The notes: a model not told the origin generated them from the sequence alone. A DNA stretch of 34,105 nucleotides from Promethearchaeota archaeon (GCA_018238625.1 JABCSY010000042.1:1-34105); one strand, 5' to 3'. Shown: positions 15,790-24,032, counted from the stretch's first letter. Translations and numbers: made by a program.

Positions 15790-16782
15790 ATGAGCGAGAA
15801 AAGAGAAAATGTGAAATTGTCAAAATGGTTGGATAAAAACATCCCTCATTATTTTTCAAATAAAAGCGATTTAATAGAAATCATAGAAATTATTGCTGAA
15901 GCAACTATTCCTATTCGTGGGTTATTAGAAAGGGGCATCACCTCTCGCGAAATTGAGCAGAGAATGAATCTTGAAAAAGTAAAAGAAAAGACTATAAATG
16001 TTTACGGCGAATCCCAAATTCACGAAGATGTATTAACGCACAGCATCATATTAAAAGCGCTTCAAGAAAGCGATACAGATTTTCTTTTTGTAGCTTCTGA
16101 AGAAGCAGAGCCCGTTTTAAGCGATGGAAAATTTGGTATAACGATAGATCCTGTTGATGGCTCGTCAAATGTTATAGTAAATAGGACTGTTGGGACGATT
16201 GTGGGAATCTATGACGAGGCGGGGAGCATTGTATGTAGTTTCTATGTACTTTATGGGATTTATACTAATTTAATCTTAGCGCTTAATGGACAAGTTGCAG
16301 AATTCATTCTGGATAAATCCCAATATTCCATGACTTTTTACCACTATGTCTTTCAAGAATTAAAGAATTTGCCCAACAAAGAAGAGGGGGGCATTAGATG
16401 TCTTGGAGGTGATTCTATGGGATGGACAGACAAATGTAAGGCTTATGAACAAGTATTAATTAATCATCATTTTAAAAATCGCTATAGCGGAAGCTTTGTG
16501 GGTGATTTTCATGCAATCATAACTTATGGTGGAATTTATTCATACTTTCCTTCGCCAAACCCAAAGATTCGCGTATATTATGAGTGGCTTCCGTTAGCTT
16601 TTATCATTAAAACTTTAAACGGAGAATTTTTAATTATTGGAAGTACTGAAGACCCTAACAAAGTAAAAAAGATTGAACATATTGAGCCTTTAACTAAGTC
16701 TAACGTGAATAAGATACATGATATAACTTCTGGTGGTTTATTGGGGAGCGCAATACCCGTTAACCTCTTTTTATCGCTCTAA
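15790..16782 (+). CDS. fbp: Fructose-1,6-bisphosphatase, class I type
   Basis: Removes the 1-phosphate of fructose 1,6-bisphosphate in gluconeogenesis. The metal-binding motifs of the class I (FBPase/inositol monophosphatase) superfamily are intact: NVYGESQIHED at about residues 70-80, ASEEAEPV near 102-109 and DPVDGSSNV at about 120-128. The FBPase-specific substrate region is also present: RYSGSFVGDFHAIITYGGIYSYFP, then KIRVYYEWLPLAF with the catalytic-site Lys-x-Arg. 330 aa matches class I enzymes. Many archaea use the unrelated bifunctional FBP aldolase/phosphatase instead, so a class I enzyme is a point of interest. Downstream of the RadB-like ATPase with 9 bases between. Other sugar bisphosphates remain possible substrates. 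Confidence 0.85.
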   Translation: MSEKRENVKLSKWLDKNIPHYFSNKSDLIEIIEIIAEATIPIRGLLERGITSREIEQRMNLEKVKEKTINVYGESQIHEDVLTHSIILKALQESDTDFLFVASEEAEPVLSDGKFGITIDPVDGSSNVIVNRTVGTIVGIYDEAGSIVCSFYVLYGIYTNLILALNGQVAEFILDKSQYSMTFYHYVFQELKNLPNKEEGGIRCLGGDSMGWTDKCKAYEQVLINHHFKNRYSGSFVGDFHAIITYGGIYSYFPSPNPKIRVYYEWLPLAFIIKTLNGEFLIIGSTEDPNKVKKIEHIEPLTKSNVNKIHDITSGGLLGSAIPVNLFLSL

Positions 16783-16840
16783 AAGAGTTTATACATATAT
16801 CTAATTTATAAATTAACTTGAGTAAAATGACTATTCTAAT

Positions 16841-18058
16841 ATGAAGATTGGAAATCTCAACCTAAATAATAACAAATATGTCAAAAAACAAGAAGGTTCT
16901 GTAGAGTTCTATTTATATAAGAATGACAACGATAGTATACCTTCCAAATCAATGGATGTTTTTTATAATGAAAAAATGGAAATAAACCGAGATATTTCAA
17001 TTTTAGCTATACTAACGTATAATAAACTGATTAATCGAGATTCGTTGGTAATGGTAGATTGTATGGCCGCTTCGGGCATAGGACCTATTAGATTGTTAAA
17101 AGCTTCCAATAATTTCAAAAAAGTATTTATTAACGATATTAACCCGATAGCTGTAAAGCTTATTAAAAAAAATTTAAAGCTAAACGATTTAGAAAAAAAT
17201 ACTCAAATCATCTCCTCACACAAAGATGCCAATTTATTATGTATAGAAATGATTGAAAGCCCCGATGTAATCTCAATTGATCCTTTTGGCACTCCAAACA
17301 TATATATTGATTCTGCATTTAAATCGATTAAGAAAGAAAATGGATTGTTATGTATAACGGCCACAGATACCGCAGTATTATTTGGTGTAAAACCAAAAGC
17401 TTGCATTAGAAAATACATGTCTAAACCACTGCACACGAAATATTGTAAAGAAATTGGAGCAAGGATACTAATATATTATATTTCAAGAATCGCTAATGTT
17501 AACAATTTAGGAATAATTCCGTTGTTAACTTTTTATTCAAATCATTTCGTAAGAATTTTTGCCCTTACATACAAAAGTAAAGCGAAGATTTTTAAGGACT
17601 TATCAAAGAGTTATGGATATATTATCCATTGCAACAATTGCGGGTATCGCTCGTCCGTTTTAAACGATATTTTAACGATTCCTCAAAAATGCCCATCATG
17701 TTTAAAAGAAGAACCATTGTCGTATTCTGGACCCTTGTGGATTAAAGAATTACATGAAAGATATTTTCTTGAAGATATAATTCATTTAAATGAAAAATTC
17801 AATTTCAAGAGTAAAAATAGAATAGCAAAAATTATTAGATACGCATTAGATGAAATAGACATGCCCGTTTCTTACTATAACATACATAAATTATGTCAAC
17901 AACTAAAGCTCCCATCAATTCCCAAAATCGAAAAATTGATTGAAGCAATTGGCAAAAGCGGTTATTCGGCATCAAGAACTCATTTTGATTTTATATCAAT
18001 TAAAACAGATATGGGAATTAATGCGTTAAAAAATATACTAAAAAATATAACAAATTAA
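16841..18058 (+). CDS. trm1: tRNA (guanine26-N2)-dimethyltransferase Trm1
   Basis: Methylates N2 of G26 in tRNA, an archaeal and eukaryotic modification. The N-terminal EGSVEFYLY plus KSMDVFYNEKMEINRDISI motif is the Trm1 signature (target-base pocket). SAM-binding residues follow in VDCMAASGIGPIRLLK and INDINPIAVKLIKKN, and the catalytic-type motif is SIDPFGTPNIYIDSA. The KPLHTKYCKEIGARILI segment is also conserved. A zinc-binding pair CNNC...CPSC at about residues 264-287 precedes GPLWIKELH. 405 aa is the standard length. It lies 15 bases upstream of the FtsJ-type methyltransferase, forming a small RNA-modification operon. Confidence 0.95.
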   Translation: MKIGNLNLNNNKYVKKQEGSVEFYLYKNDNDSIPSKSMDVFYNEKMEINRDISILAILTYNKLINRDSLVMVDCMAASGIGPIRLLKASNNFKKVFINDINPIAVKLIKKNLKLNDLEKNTQIISSHKDANLLCIEMIESPDVISIDPFGTPNIYIDSAFKSIKKENGLLCITATDTAVLFGVKPKACIRKYMSKPLHTKYCKEIGARILIYYISRIANVNNLGIIPLLTFYSNHFVRIFALTYKSKAKIFKDLSKSYGYIIHCNNCGYRSSVLNDILTIPQKCPSCLKEEPLSYSGPLWIKELHERYFLEDIIHLNEKFNFKSKNRIAKIIRYALDEIDMPVSYYNIHKLCQQLKLPSIPKIEKLIEAIGKSGYSASRTHFDFISIKTDMGINALKNILKNITN

Positions 18059-18073
18059 ATAGGAATATGGACC

Positions 18074-18709
18074 ATGCCAAAGGCAGCAGAAGAACACAAG
18101 AAAGACGCAGCGTATAAACAAGCTAAACGTAAAGGATATAGGGCCCGTTCAGCATTTAAATTACTTGATATACAAAGAAGATTCACCATTTTTAAAAGAG
18201 CCTTTTATATATTGGATTTGGGTAGCACTCCAGGTTCATGGCTTCAAGTTGCGAAGAAATTTGCTGAAGAAAATTTATCAAAATATAACGATAATTATTA
18301 TCACCGAGATCATTATAAAATTATGGGTATAGATATAAAACGCATAACGCCTATTGAAAATATTAACACAGTTCGAATGGATTTTACTACGCCTGAGTTT
18401 CAAATTGAAGTTGAAAAATACTTCGAAGGAGAAAAACTAGATCTTATATTATCTGATGCCAGTATCAAAAAATCAGGAAATAAATTTAGTGATCAAGCCA
18501 TGCAAGTAAAACTCTGTTTTAAAATTCTTGAACTTACAAAATTTTTAAAATTTAAGGGAAACTTCGTAATAAAAATATTTCAAGGAAATGACTACGAAGA
18601 GTTTTACAAGAAAATGAAGCAAAACTTTTCGATCGTAAAAAGCCTTAAACCAAAAAGTTCTAATAAGAAAAGCAACGAAATCTATCTAATTGGATTAAGG
18701 AAAAAATAA
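18074..18709 (+). CDS. rlmE: RlmE/FtsJ-type 23S rRNA 2'-O-methyltransferase
   Basis: SAM-dependent ribose methyltransferase of the RlmE/FtsJ family, which modifies a U in the 23S rRNA A-loop. The entry YRARSAFKLLDI supplies the first catalytic Lys, LDLGSTPGSWLQVA is the SAM motif, LILSDAS gives the catalytic Asp, FVIKIFQG the second Lys, and SNEIYLIGL the Glu, completing the K-D-K-E tetrad. 211 aa, typical for archaea. The C-terminus is basic and there is no TRAM domain. Co-directional with Trm1; its stop codon directly abuts the stop of the convergent RPC34-like gene. Confidence 0.92.
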   Translation: MPKAAEEHKKDAAYKQAKRKGYRARSAFKLLDIQRRFTIFKRAFYILDLGSTPGSWLQVAKKFAEENLSKYNDNYYHRDHYKIMGIDIKRITPIENINTVRMDFTTPEFQIEVEKYFEGEKLDLILSDASIKKSGNKFSDQAMQVKLCFKILELTKFLKFKGNFVIKIFQGNDYEEFYKKMKQNFSIVKSLKPKSSNKKSNEIYLIGLRKK

Positions 18710-19318
18710 TCATTTTGGCGCTTCTGATTGAATTTCTTCAAAATTGGTTACGTAAATTTGCCCCTCTAAGGATGTTTTAACCCATTGAGTTAACCAAGGA
18801 CAATGTAAAGGATTAAATTGGTCGAGATTTGTTTTATTACACTTACCCGTAAAGGGACAAGTTAAACATGGTTGATGTGAAAAAATATCTAAAATGAAAT
18901 CATTTTTCTCTCTTTCAACTTGAATATCCTTAGCTTCTACATCGATTTTTTCAATTATAGTAATACGCTTTACCCAAGAAGCTTCCAATAATTCGCGATT
19001 TATATTAATTTTAGATTGTAAATATAGAGTATTTACAATTTTATCGAGTTCAAGTCGCTTTTTGTTTGTAAGCTCTAATAACCTAAAAAAAAACACATCT
19101 TTTTCTCGACTAATAATTCTAAGAACCGCTTTCTCATCTTTTCTTAAACTGCGCGATCCTTCTTTCTTTCTATCTTCGATCCTTTCTAACCTTCTTTCAA
19201 CATCAGATTTATCGGACTCTTCTGAACCCTCGAGCCTCTCCTTTACTTTACACTTGTGTCGACTAAGGTAAGCGAAACTATTACCACAATAGGGACAAAC
19301 TTCTTTTTTTTTTGCCAT
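18710..19318 (-). CDS. Zinc-finger plus RPC34/RPC39-like Fe-S protein
   Basis: A 202-aa protein with three parts. Residues 8-23 form a zinc finger (Cys8, Cys11, His21, Cys23: CPYCGNSFAYLSRHKC). Residues 28-60 are a highly charged linker, and residues 60-125 look like a winged helix (DEKAVLRIISREKDVFFFRLL...). The C-terminus has a cysteine cluster CLTCPFTGKC...FNPLHCPWLTQWV (Cys151, 154, 160, 173). That C-x2-CP-x4-C ... P-x2-C-x5-W pattern matches the [4Fe-4S] motif of eukaryotic Pol III subunit RPC39/RPC34 and its archaeal relatives, which also carry winged helices. A role as a transcription factor or RNA polymerase accessory is therefore inferred. The N-terminal zinc finger is not part of the usual architecture as I know it. 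Convergent with rlmE, stops adjoining. Confidence 0.65.
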   Translation of the reverse strand: MAKKKEVCPYCGNSFAYLSRHKCKVKERLEGSEESDKSDVERRLERIEDRKKEGSRSLRKDEKAVLRIISREKDVFFFRLLELTNKKRLELDKIVNTLYLQSKININRELLEASWVKRITIIEKIDVEAKDIQVEREKNDFILDIFSHQPCLTCPFTGKCNKTNLDQFNPLHCPWLTQWVKTSLEGQIYVTNFEEIQSEAPK

Positions 19319-19516
19319 TTTAAAAGAACTTAAAATTTTTTATAACAAATTATATAATTATATAAAAACAAATCTTAAAGTTAATATATTTAATAGTTTA
19401 TGTTGAATCAAAAATTAAATTTACGATTTAGCTATTATTCAAAAAATTAATAAATTAAACCAAGATTTTCTGAATTTATAAATTAATAGTAATTACACAA
19501 TTTAATCAGCTAAAAG
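19319..19516. promoter_or_regulatory. Divergent promoter region
   Basis: A 198-base, very AT-rich gap between two divergent genes, the RPC34-like gene and the RadA paralogue. Several TATA-like strings occur (for example ATTATATAATTATATAAA near 19350), so individual promoters cannot be assigned. No coding potential or stable hairpin is visible. Confidence 0.4.
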
Positions 19517-20314
19517 ATGAGATCAAACAAATCAAGCACGGTAAATCTAAAAAAATCATTGATTATTAGTACAAAAAAGATTGTTAGCGAAATCGAAAGA
19601 AATAAACGAGAAAAATTTAACATTTCAACTGGTTCAAAAAAAATTGACGATGTTATTGGCGGTGGATTTCATTCAAACAAAACCTATATAATTTTTGGGG
19701 CGAATAAAACTGGAAAAACTCAATTATGTCATCAATTATCTGTTCAAGCTTATCACAAATCCTTTAAGTTGATCTATTTAGACACAGAAAACACATTTCG
19801 CCCCGAAAGGATAAGTGTATTGGCAATAACACAAGAACTTGAAAGCGAAAAGATTCTAAAGAATATTTTAGTATCTAAAATCATGAGTAATCCCGCTTTT
19901 TTACTAAAATTAAACGAGATAGAAGACGTAATCAAACAAAATAATGCAAAAATCCTTATCATTGACTCTATCAATAACTATTATAGATTTGAGCTTAGTG
20001 ATAAAGAAGTTTCATCTTTTCGAGCTAAAACAAGATTTTTGAAGATTTTGGAAAAAATTAATAATCTTACTCGTAAATATAATTTAATTACAATTTTAAC
20101 CGCTCAAGTTGCTCCAAATTTTATTGAAAACTCAATTATAAAGGAATTTCCCGTAGGATTGCGGTATTTGAATCACTATTTCTCTGAAGTTTTATATTTA
20201 AATCGTAAAGAAAGTGGGATGGATTATATACATTTATTAAATTCTCATCAGTTTCCTGAAAAGAAAACACGTTATACGATTACGAATAAGGGAATAGAGG
20301 AATACAAAATTTGA
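19517..20314 (+). CDS. RadA-like recombinase paralogue lacking the HhH domain
   Basis: A 265-aa RecA-fold protein closer to RadA than the one at 15076. The core entry FNISTGSKKIDDVIGGGF mirrors RadA's TGxxxLDxLLGGG. Walker A is GANKTGKTQLCHQL (residues 61-74, where RadA has GEFGSGKTQLCHQL). The LDTENTFRPERI segment (about 89-99) retains the conserved Glu and Arg. Walker B is ILIIDSINNYYRFEL (Asp150). The N-terminal helix-hairpin-helix DNA-binding domain of RadA is replaced by about 35 basic residues. The L2 and C-terminal parts are divergent, ending IEEYKI. ATPase activity is plausible; strand exchange less certain. A recombination mediator or paralogue role is inferred. Its 3' end is 3 bases from the convergent mptE. 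Confidence 0.75.
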   Translation: MRSNKSSTVNLKKSLIISTKKIVSEIERNKREKFNISTGSKKIDDVIGGGFHSNKTYIIFGANKTGKTQLCHQLSVQAYHKSFKLIYLDTENTFRPERISVLAITQELESEKILKNILVSKIMSNPAFLLKLNEIEDVIKQNNAKILIIDSINNYYRFELSDKEVSSFRAKTRFLKILEKINNLTRKYNLITILTAQVAPNFIENSIIKEFPVGLRYLNHYFSEVLYLNRKESGMDYIHLLNSHQFPEKKTRYTITNKGIEEYKI

Positions 20315-20317
20315 AAT

Positions 20318-21157
20318 TTAATTATCAAGAATTTTCTCTTTAAACATTTCTAATGTTAGATTTTTAAAATTATCTGAGATAATTTTCGAATTGATTATAT
20401 ACGCGGGATTTTTGATTCTGTTCATTAACCATTCAATAATTTGTAAAGCATATTGTAACTTTTTCAGTTTGATTGGGCTAGCCTTATGATTTTTTTGTAT
20501 TTCTGGTTTACTATATTTGCCTACAATGTTGTTAAAATCCATACCTATAAGATATAATTCGTGCTTAGGTAAAAGTAAAGACGATATAAAAGAAAGAATC
20601 CTGTCACCATCAGTGAAGCCACCAGAATTAACTAGATTTTCTACTGGTTCTACTTGGGTTGTTCCTATAACATTTGGAAAGTTAATTATTTCTCTATTAA
20701 AATGTTTTAGGTTAATTATATTATCTCCATGAGCGTGAACTATTACAAACTTTGATTGGTTAAAATCTCGCTTAGTAATGCCATCTAAGTCTGTAAAAAT
20801 TCCATCAATTTGAATTTTCCTTTCTGTTAATAATCGAGTGGCTCCATCTGCAGCTAAATTCACCCATTTACTGAAATCTTTTTTACCCTGTATTTTTAAA
20901 ATGTAATCAACAGTTTCTTCGAGCGAAGGTCCACAACCATAAATGAAAATCCTTTTCTTATCTTGAATAAGGTATTTAAAAGAAAGTAACACCCTCTCAA
21001 GCTTCCAATTTTCATTTTTTTCTTCTAAAATATTAGATAAAAACTCTCTCGCTTCACAATCTTTCTGATAGTCAAAATTAAAATCTTGTAGTATCTTAAT
21101 ATACCATTGTTTAAATTCAACAAACGAATCTATCTGTTTCTTAAGTGAATGTTTCAT
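20318..21157 (-). CDS. mptE: 6-hydroxymethylpterin pyrophosphokinase, MptE type
   Basis: Archaeal MptE-like (DUF115) enzyme transferring pyrophosphate from ATP to 6-hydroxymethyl-7,8-dihydropterin on the way to tetrahydromethanopterin or folate-type cofactors. Family motifs are clear: IYGCGPSLEETV (about residues 72-83), NLAADGATRLL, GIFTDLDG, FVIVHAHGDN, a TTQVEP string, SGGFTDGDRILSF and LIGMDFNNIVGKYS. 279 aa includes a helical N-terminal region of about 70 residues usual for the family. It is transcribed away from the glycine cleavage H gene across 135 bases. Presence suggests a pterin-linked C1 carrier, consistent with that neighbour. Confidence 0.9.
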   Translation of the reverse strand: MKHSLKKQIDSFVEFKQWYIKILQDFNFDYQKDCEAREFLSNILEEKNENWKLERVLLSFKYLIQDKKRIFIYGCGPSLEETVDYILKIQGKKDFSKWVNLAADGATRLLTERKIQIDGIFTDLDGITKRDFNQSKFVIVHAHGDNIINLKHFNREIINFPNVIGTTQVEPVENLVNSGGFTDGDRILSFISSLLLPKHELYLIGMDFNNIVGKYSKPEIQKNHKASPIKLKKLQYALQIIEWLMNRIKNPAYIINSKIISDNFKNLTLEMFKEKILDN

Positions 21158-21292
21158 TTATATCGTTGTTTTGTTTTTAAAAATTTTTCTGAATAAAAAA
21201 ATTTTAAATCTATTATATAATTAGTTTTATCATACACTTAAATTCGATATTATAAAAATTTATAAAATTATAAACAAAAAGTTGAATATAAC

Positions 21293-21694
21293 ATGACAAT
21301 TTGGTATACAAAAACCCACCAATGGTATAATGATGAAAATGGTGAAGTAGGACTTACTCCTTTTGCAGCTGAGCAATTAGGAGAAATCTCTTTTGTTGAT
21401 GTCGATGCACTTGAAGGTGCTGAACTTACTCAGATAACTATGGATGGAGATGAGCCCACTTCGGATCCAATTGACGCCACAGTTGAGTCAAGTAAAGCTG
21501 TTGGGGATATATATAGTCCTGTCTCTGGAACAGTTAAAGAAGTAAATGGCGATTTGATGGACGAGCCTGAAAAAATTAACGAAGATGGCTTCTCAGCTTG
21601 GTTATATAAGATCGACGCCTCAAATTGGGACGCAGAGAAAGGCAATTTACTAGACGAAGCCGCCTATAAAGCGTTTACAGCCTCGCTTAAATAA
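21293..21694 (+). CDS. gcvH: Glycine cleavage system H protein
   Basis: Lipoyl carrier protein shuttling the aminomethyl group between the P, T and L proteins of the glycine cleavage system. Typical N-terminus WYTKTHQWY, then GLTPFAAEQLGEISFVDV. The lipoylation segment TVESSKAVGDIYSPVSGTV places the modified lysine at residue 68. It ends with GFSAWLYKIDASNWDAEKGNLLDEAAYKAF. 133 aa is normal, with a slightly long acidic loop at residues 41-62 before the lipoyl hairpin. The gene stands alone; P, T and L genes are not in this window. T-rich sequence follows the stop. Confidence 0.93.
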   Translation: MTIWYTKTHQWYNDENGEVGLTPFAAEQLGEISFVDVDALEGAELTQITMDGDEPTSDPIDATVESSKAVGDIYSPVSGTVKEVNGDLMDEPEKINEDGFSAWLYKIDASNWDAEKGNLLDEAAYKAFTASLK

Positions 21695-21727
21695 ATCAAG
21701 TTTTTAGTCTTACTTAGAAAATTTATA

Positions 21728-21746
21728 ATTTTTTCTTTTTTTTTAA
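21728..21746 (+). terminator. T-rich tract after gcvH
   Basis: A nearly pure T run (two blocks broken by one C) begins about 35 bases after the gcvH stop, fitting an archaeal U-tract terminator. The remaining gap up to 21910 shows nothing else recognisable. Confidence 0.4.
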
Positions 21747-21910
21747 TTTTCCTTGAAAACTTTTAAATTATTTCAATAAGGTTTACTTTAGGATTAATGG
21801 ATTTCTTTCTGAAAATGAGTGTTTTTCCTCAATAAAAGCTAAGATTTAACTATTTTAAGCTTATTATAATAAATATAAAGAGTTTTATTCTATTTAGGGC
21901 GAAACTGGTA

Positions 21911-22441
21911 TTACACATTAAACAATTTTTCTCCAAGTTTAACCGTAATCATAGCCTGTAATGCAGCGAAAGCAATTATAATTAAAAGAATTCCTACAAC
22001 TAAATACCTAATGGCGACACTCTTCTCATAAACATATTGAGATGCTTGGTATAAAAAAATAAAACCTAAAGAACACAAAAAAATAAAAATTGAAGCGACA
22101 ATTCCTTCAATTATAAATGATTCATTAATGTCAGGATAAAGAAACATAGGTGCACCCGTTTGTGGATCAGCTCCCATTGCTGGAGGGTTTCTAATTATTA
22201 AATACACAATTCCAGTTTGTAAAAGGAACAAAACAATATAAACCACTATCGCAGATATTGATTTTCCTGGAAGAGGCATACTAATTCTAGGTCTTTTTAT
22301 GTCAGGAAATAATAATTTAGGTTTTCTTAGTGTTTTACCAAAAACCCAAGGGGTTTTATCTTTGATTTTTTCAAAAACAGTCTCTGAACCAATAACTTCT
22401 TCTTTAGCAAGCTTTGTTTTAGTGCTTCTTTCCTTTTGCAT
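21911..22441 (-). CDS. OST3/OST6-like transmembrane protein
   Basis: A 176-aa protein with a basic cytosolic N-terminus of about 60 residues and three membrane helices (about 61-83, 108-132, 144-166). Between helices 1 and 2 it has IIRNPPAMGADPQTGAPMFLYPDINESFIIEG. This matches, in order, the luminal loop of eukaryotic OST3/OST6 (TUSC3/MAGT1): IRxPPxxxxxPxxGxxxxx..., then an aromatic/acidic entry to the next helix, then a small-residue helix ending in L(Y/N)xAs. OST3/6 are oxidoreductase subunits of the oligosaccharyltransferase; their thioredoxin domain is absent here. Asgard OST3/6 homologues have been reported. A role as an accessory subunit of an archaeal AglB-type N-glycosylation complex is inferred. 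PepD follows downstream on the same strand. Confidence 0.6.
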   Translation of the reverse strand: MQKERSTKTKLAKEEVIGSETVFEKIKDKTPWVFGKTLRKPKLLFPDIKRPRISMPLPGKSISAIVVYIVLFLLQTGIVYLIIRNPPAMGADPQTGAPMFLYPDINESFIIEGIVASIFIFLCSLGFIFLYQASQYVYEKSVAIRYLVVGILLIIIAFAALQAMITVKLGEKLFNV

Positions 22442-22526
22442 AATAATCGTAGAATTTTATTTCTTTGTTTTATAAATTTCTTTTGAATTAAAATTTTTTT
22501 AAAAAAGAAATAATTATTCTAGTTAT

Positions 22527-24032
22527 TTAAACTAAATTTTTAAGTAAAGCAATTAAAAATTTCCAGACTTTCTCTACGCTTCTTATCTTTAGCCTTTCGT
22601 CAGGAGAATGGCCTCCCAAAACATCGGGACCAAAAGATATCATTTCCATGTCTGGAAAATGGTGGCTAAAATAGGAACATTCTAATCCCGCGTGGATTGC
22701 TTGAATAATAACATCTTCGTTAAATAGGTCTTTATATACCGATTTGGATATGCTCGTAATTTTTGAGTCAAAATCCGGTGGCCAACTAGGATATTCAGTA
22801 TCAATAGTTTTATTGAATTCTAAGCCAGACATCTTTAATAAAGTTGTAAATTTTTCATGGACAACATCTTTGTCATATTGGGCCAAACTCCTTTGACTTA
22901 TTTGAAATTCAATAAAATCTTCATGTGTTTTTAACGACGCTAAATTAGAAGATGTATGAACTAATCCCTTACTCGTCGGATGTAGAGAAATAGGTCCGTT
23001 AGGTATCAAATATAACAAGCTTAACAATTTATCTTGAATTTCTTTAGTCAATACGAGATCGTCTGTAAATGCGTTCAATGTTTCGAAAGAAACCTTAAAA
23101 TTTGGCTCGATTTCATTATACAACTCTTGAATGTCTAATTTCAACTTTTTTATATAAGAATCGATTTCTGAAAACTTATTTTTGTTTATAAAAATAATAG
23201 CGTGGCATTCTCTTGGAATGGCATTCGATAGATTACCCCCTTTTAAAGAATTGATATAAATTATATATTTTCTATTCAATTTCCATAAAATTTGGGCAAC
23301 TATTTTTAACGCATTACCTCGACCTTTATGAATATCTCCACCTGAATGCCCCCCAACTAAACCAGTCACGGAAATTTTAGTTGGCGTTAAATTAGCATCA
23401 AAACTATTTGTCTTTGTTTTTTCTCTTTTTATCTTTACAGTAAATGTTCTGCCTCCTGCGCAACCAATTGTGAAACGATCGTCTTCTTCCGAATCAAGAT
23501 TTAATAGATATTTTCCTTTAATCAAGTCTTTATTTATTTGACTCGCGCCCGTAAGGGCTCTCTCTTCATCTACTGTAAATAATAAGTCCAAATCAATTGA
23601 ATCAAAACTTAAACTACCTTCGTGGATTTTCTTCATAATAGCAAGCTGATACGCGATCCCCACGCCATTATCTGCTCCCAATGTTGTTCCTTCCGCAGTT
23701 AGCCATCTTTCACCTTCAATTTCAACGATCTTTAATTTTAACGGATCTTTTGAGAAATCGTGAATAACATCTTCATTTTTTTCACACACCATATCCATGT
23801 GACTCTGTAAAACTACTCCCAAACTCCCTGAATTATACCCTATTTTGGACGGGATTCGCACAACGATATTTTTAATTTGGTCAACCTCAGTTTGAAAACC
23901 TAATTTCTCAGCTTCTTTCTTAATGTATTCTCTCATCTGATCTTCGTGAGCTGAACATCGAGGAATTTTTGTAATTTGATAAAAATATTGCCAAAACTCT
24001 GAAGGTTCGCCAAGTTTTTTTAAATTTTCCAT
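22527..24032 (-). CDS. pepD: Aminoacyl-histidine dipeptidase PepD (M20C)
   Basis: Di-zinc cytosolic dipeptidase with broad Xaa-His specificity in known members. Metal and catalytic motifs are visible in order: QSHMDMVCEK (about residue 83), GTTLGADNGVGIA, DEERALTGA (catalytic Glu), NLDSEEDDRFTIGCAGG, GHSGGDIHKGRGNA (lid/dimerisation domain), HAGLECSYF, and the terminal GPDVLGGHSPDERL. ATG 24032 (MENLKKLGEP) is preferred to a TTG 15 bases upstream because it has a GGAAG ribosome-binding-like sequence and fits the family N-terminus; this gives 501 aa, close to the usual 485. Divergent from the RING-fusion gene. Likely processes peptides brought in by the importer. Confidence 0.93.
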   Translation of the reverse strand: MENLKKLGEPSEFWQYFYQITKIPRCSAHEDQMREYIKKEAEKLGFQTEVDQIKNIVVRIPSKIGYNSGSLGVVLQSHMDMVCEKNEDVIHDFSKDPLKLKIVEIEGERWLTAEGTTLGADNGVGIAYQLAIMKKIHEGSLSFDSIDLDLLFTVDEERALTGASQINKDLIKGKYLLNLDSEEDDRFTIGCAGGRTFTVKIKREKTKTNSFDANLTPTKISVTGLVGGHSGGDIHKGRGNALKIVAQILWKLNRKYIIYINSLKGGNLSNAIPRECHAIIFINKNKFSEIDSYIKKLKLDIQELYNEIEPNFKVSFETLNAFTDDLVLTKEIQDKLLSLLYLIPNGPISLHPTSKGLVHTSSNLASLKTHEDFIEFQISQRSLAQYDKDVVHEKFTTLLKMSGLEFNKTIDTEYPSWPPDFDSKITSISKSVYKDLFNEDVIIQAIHAGLECSYFSHHFPDMEMISFGPDVLGGHSPDERLKIRSVEKVWKFLIALLKNLV

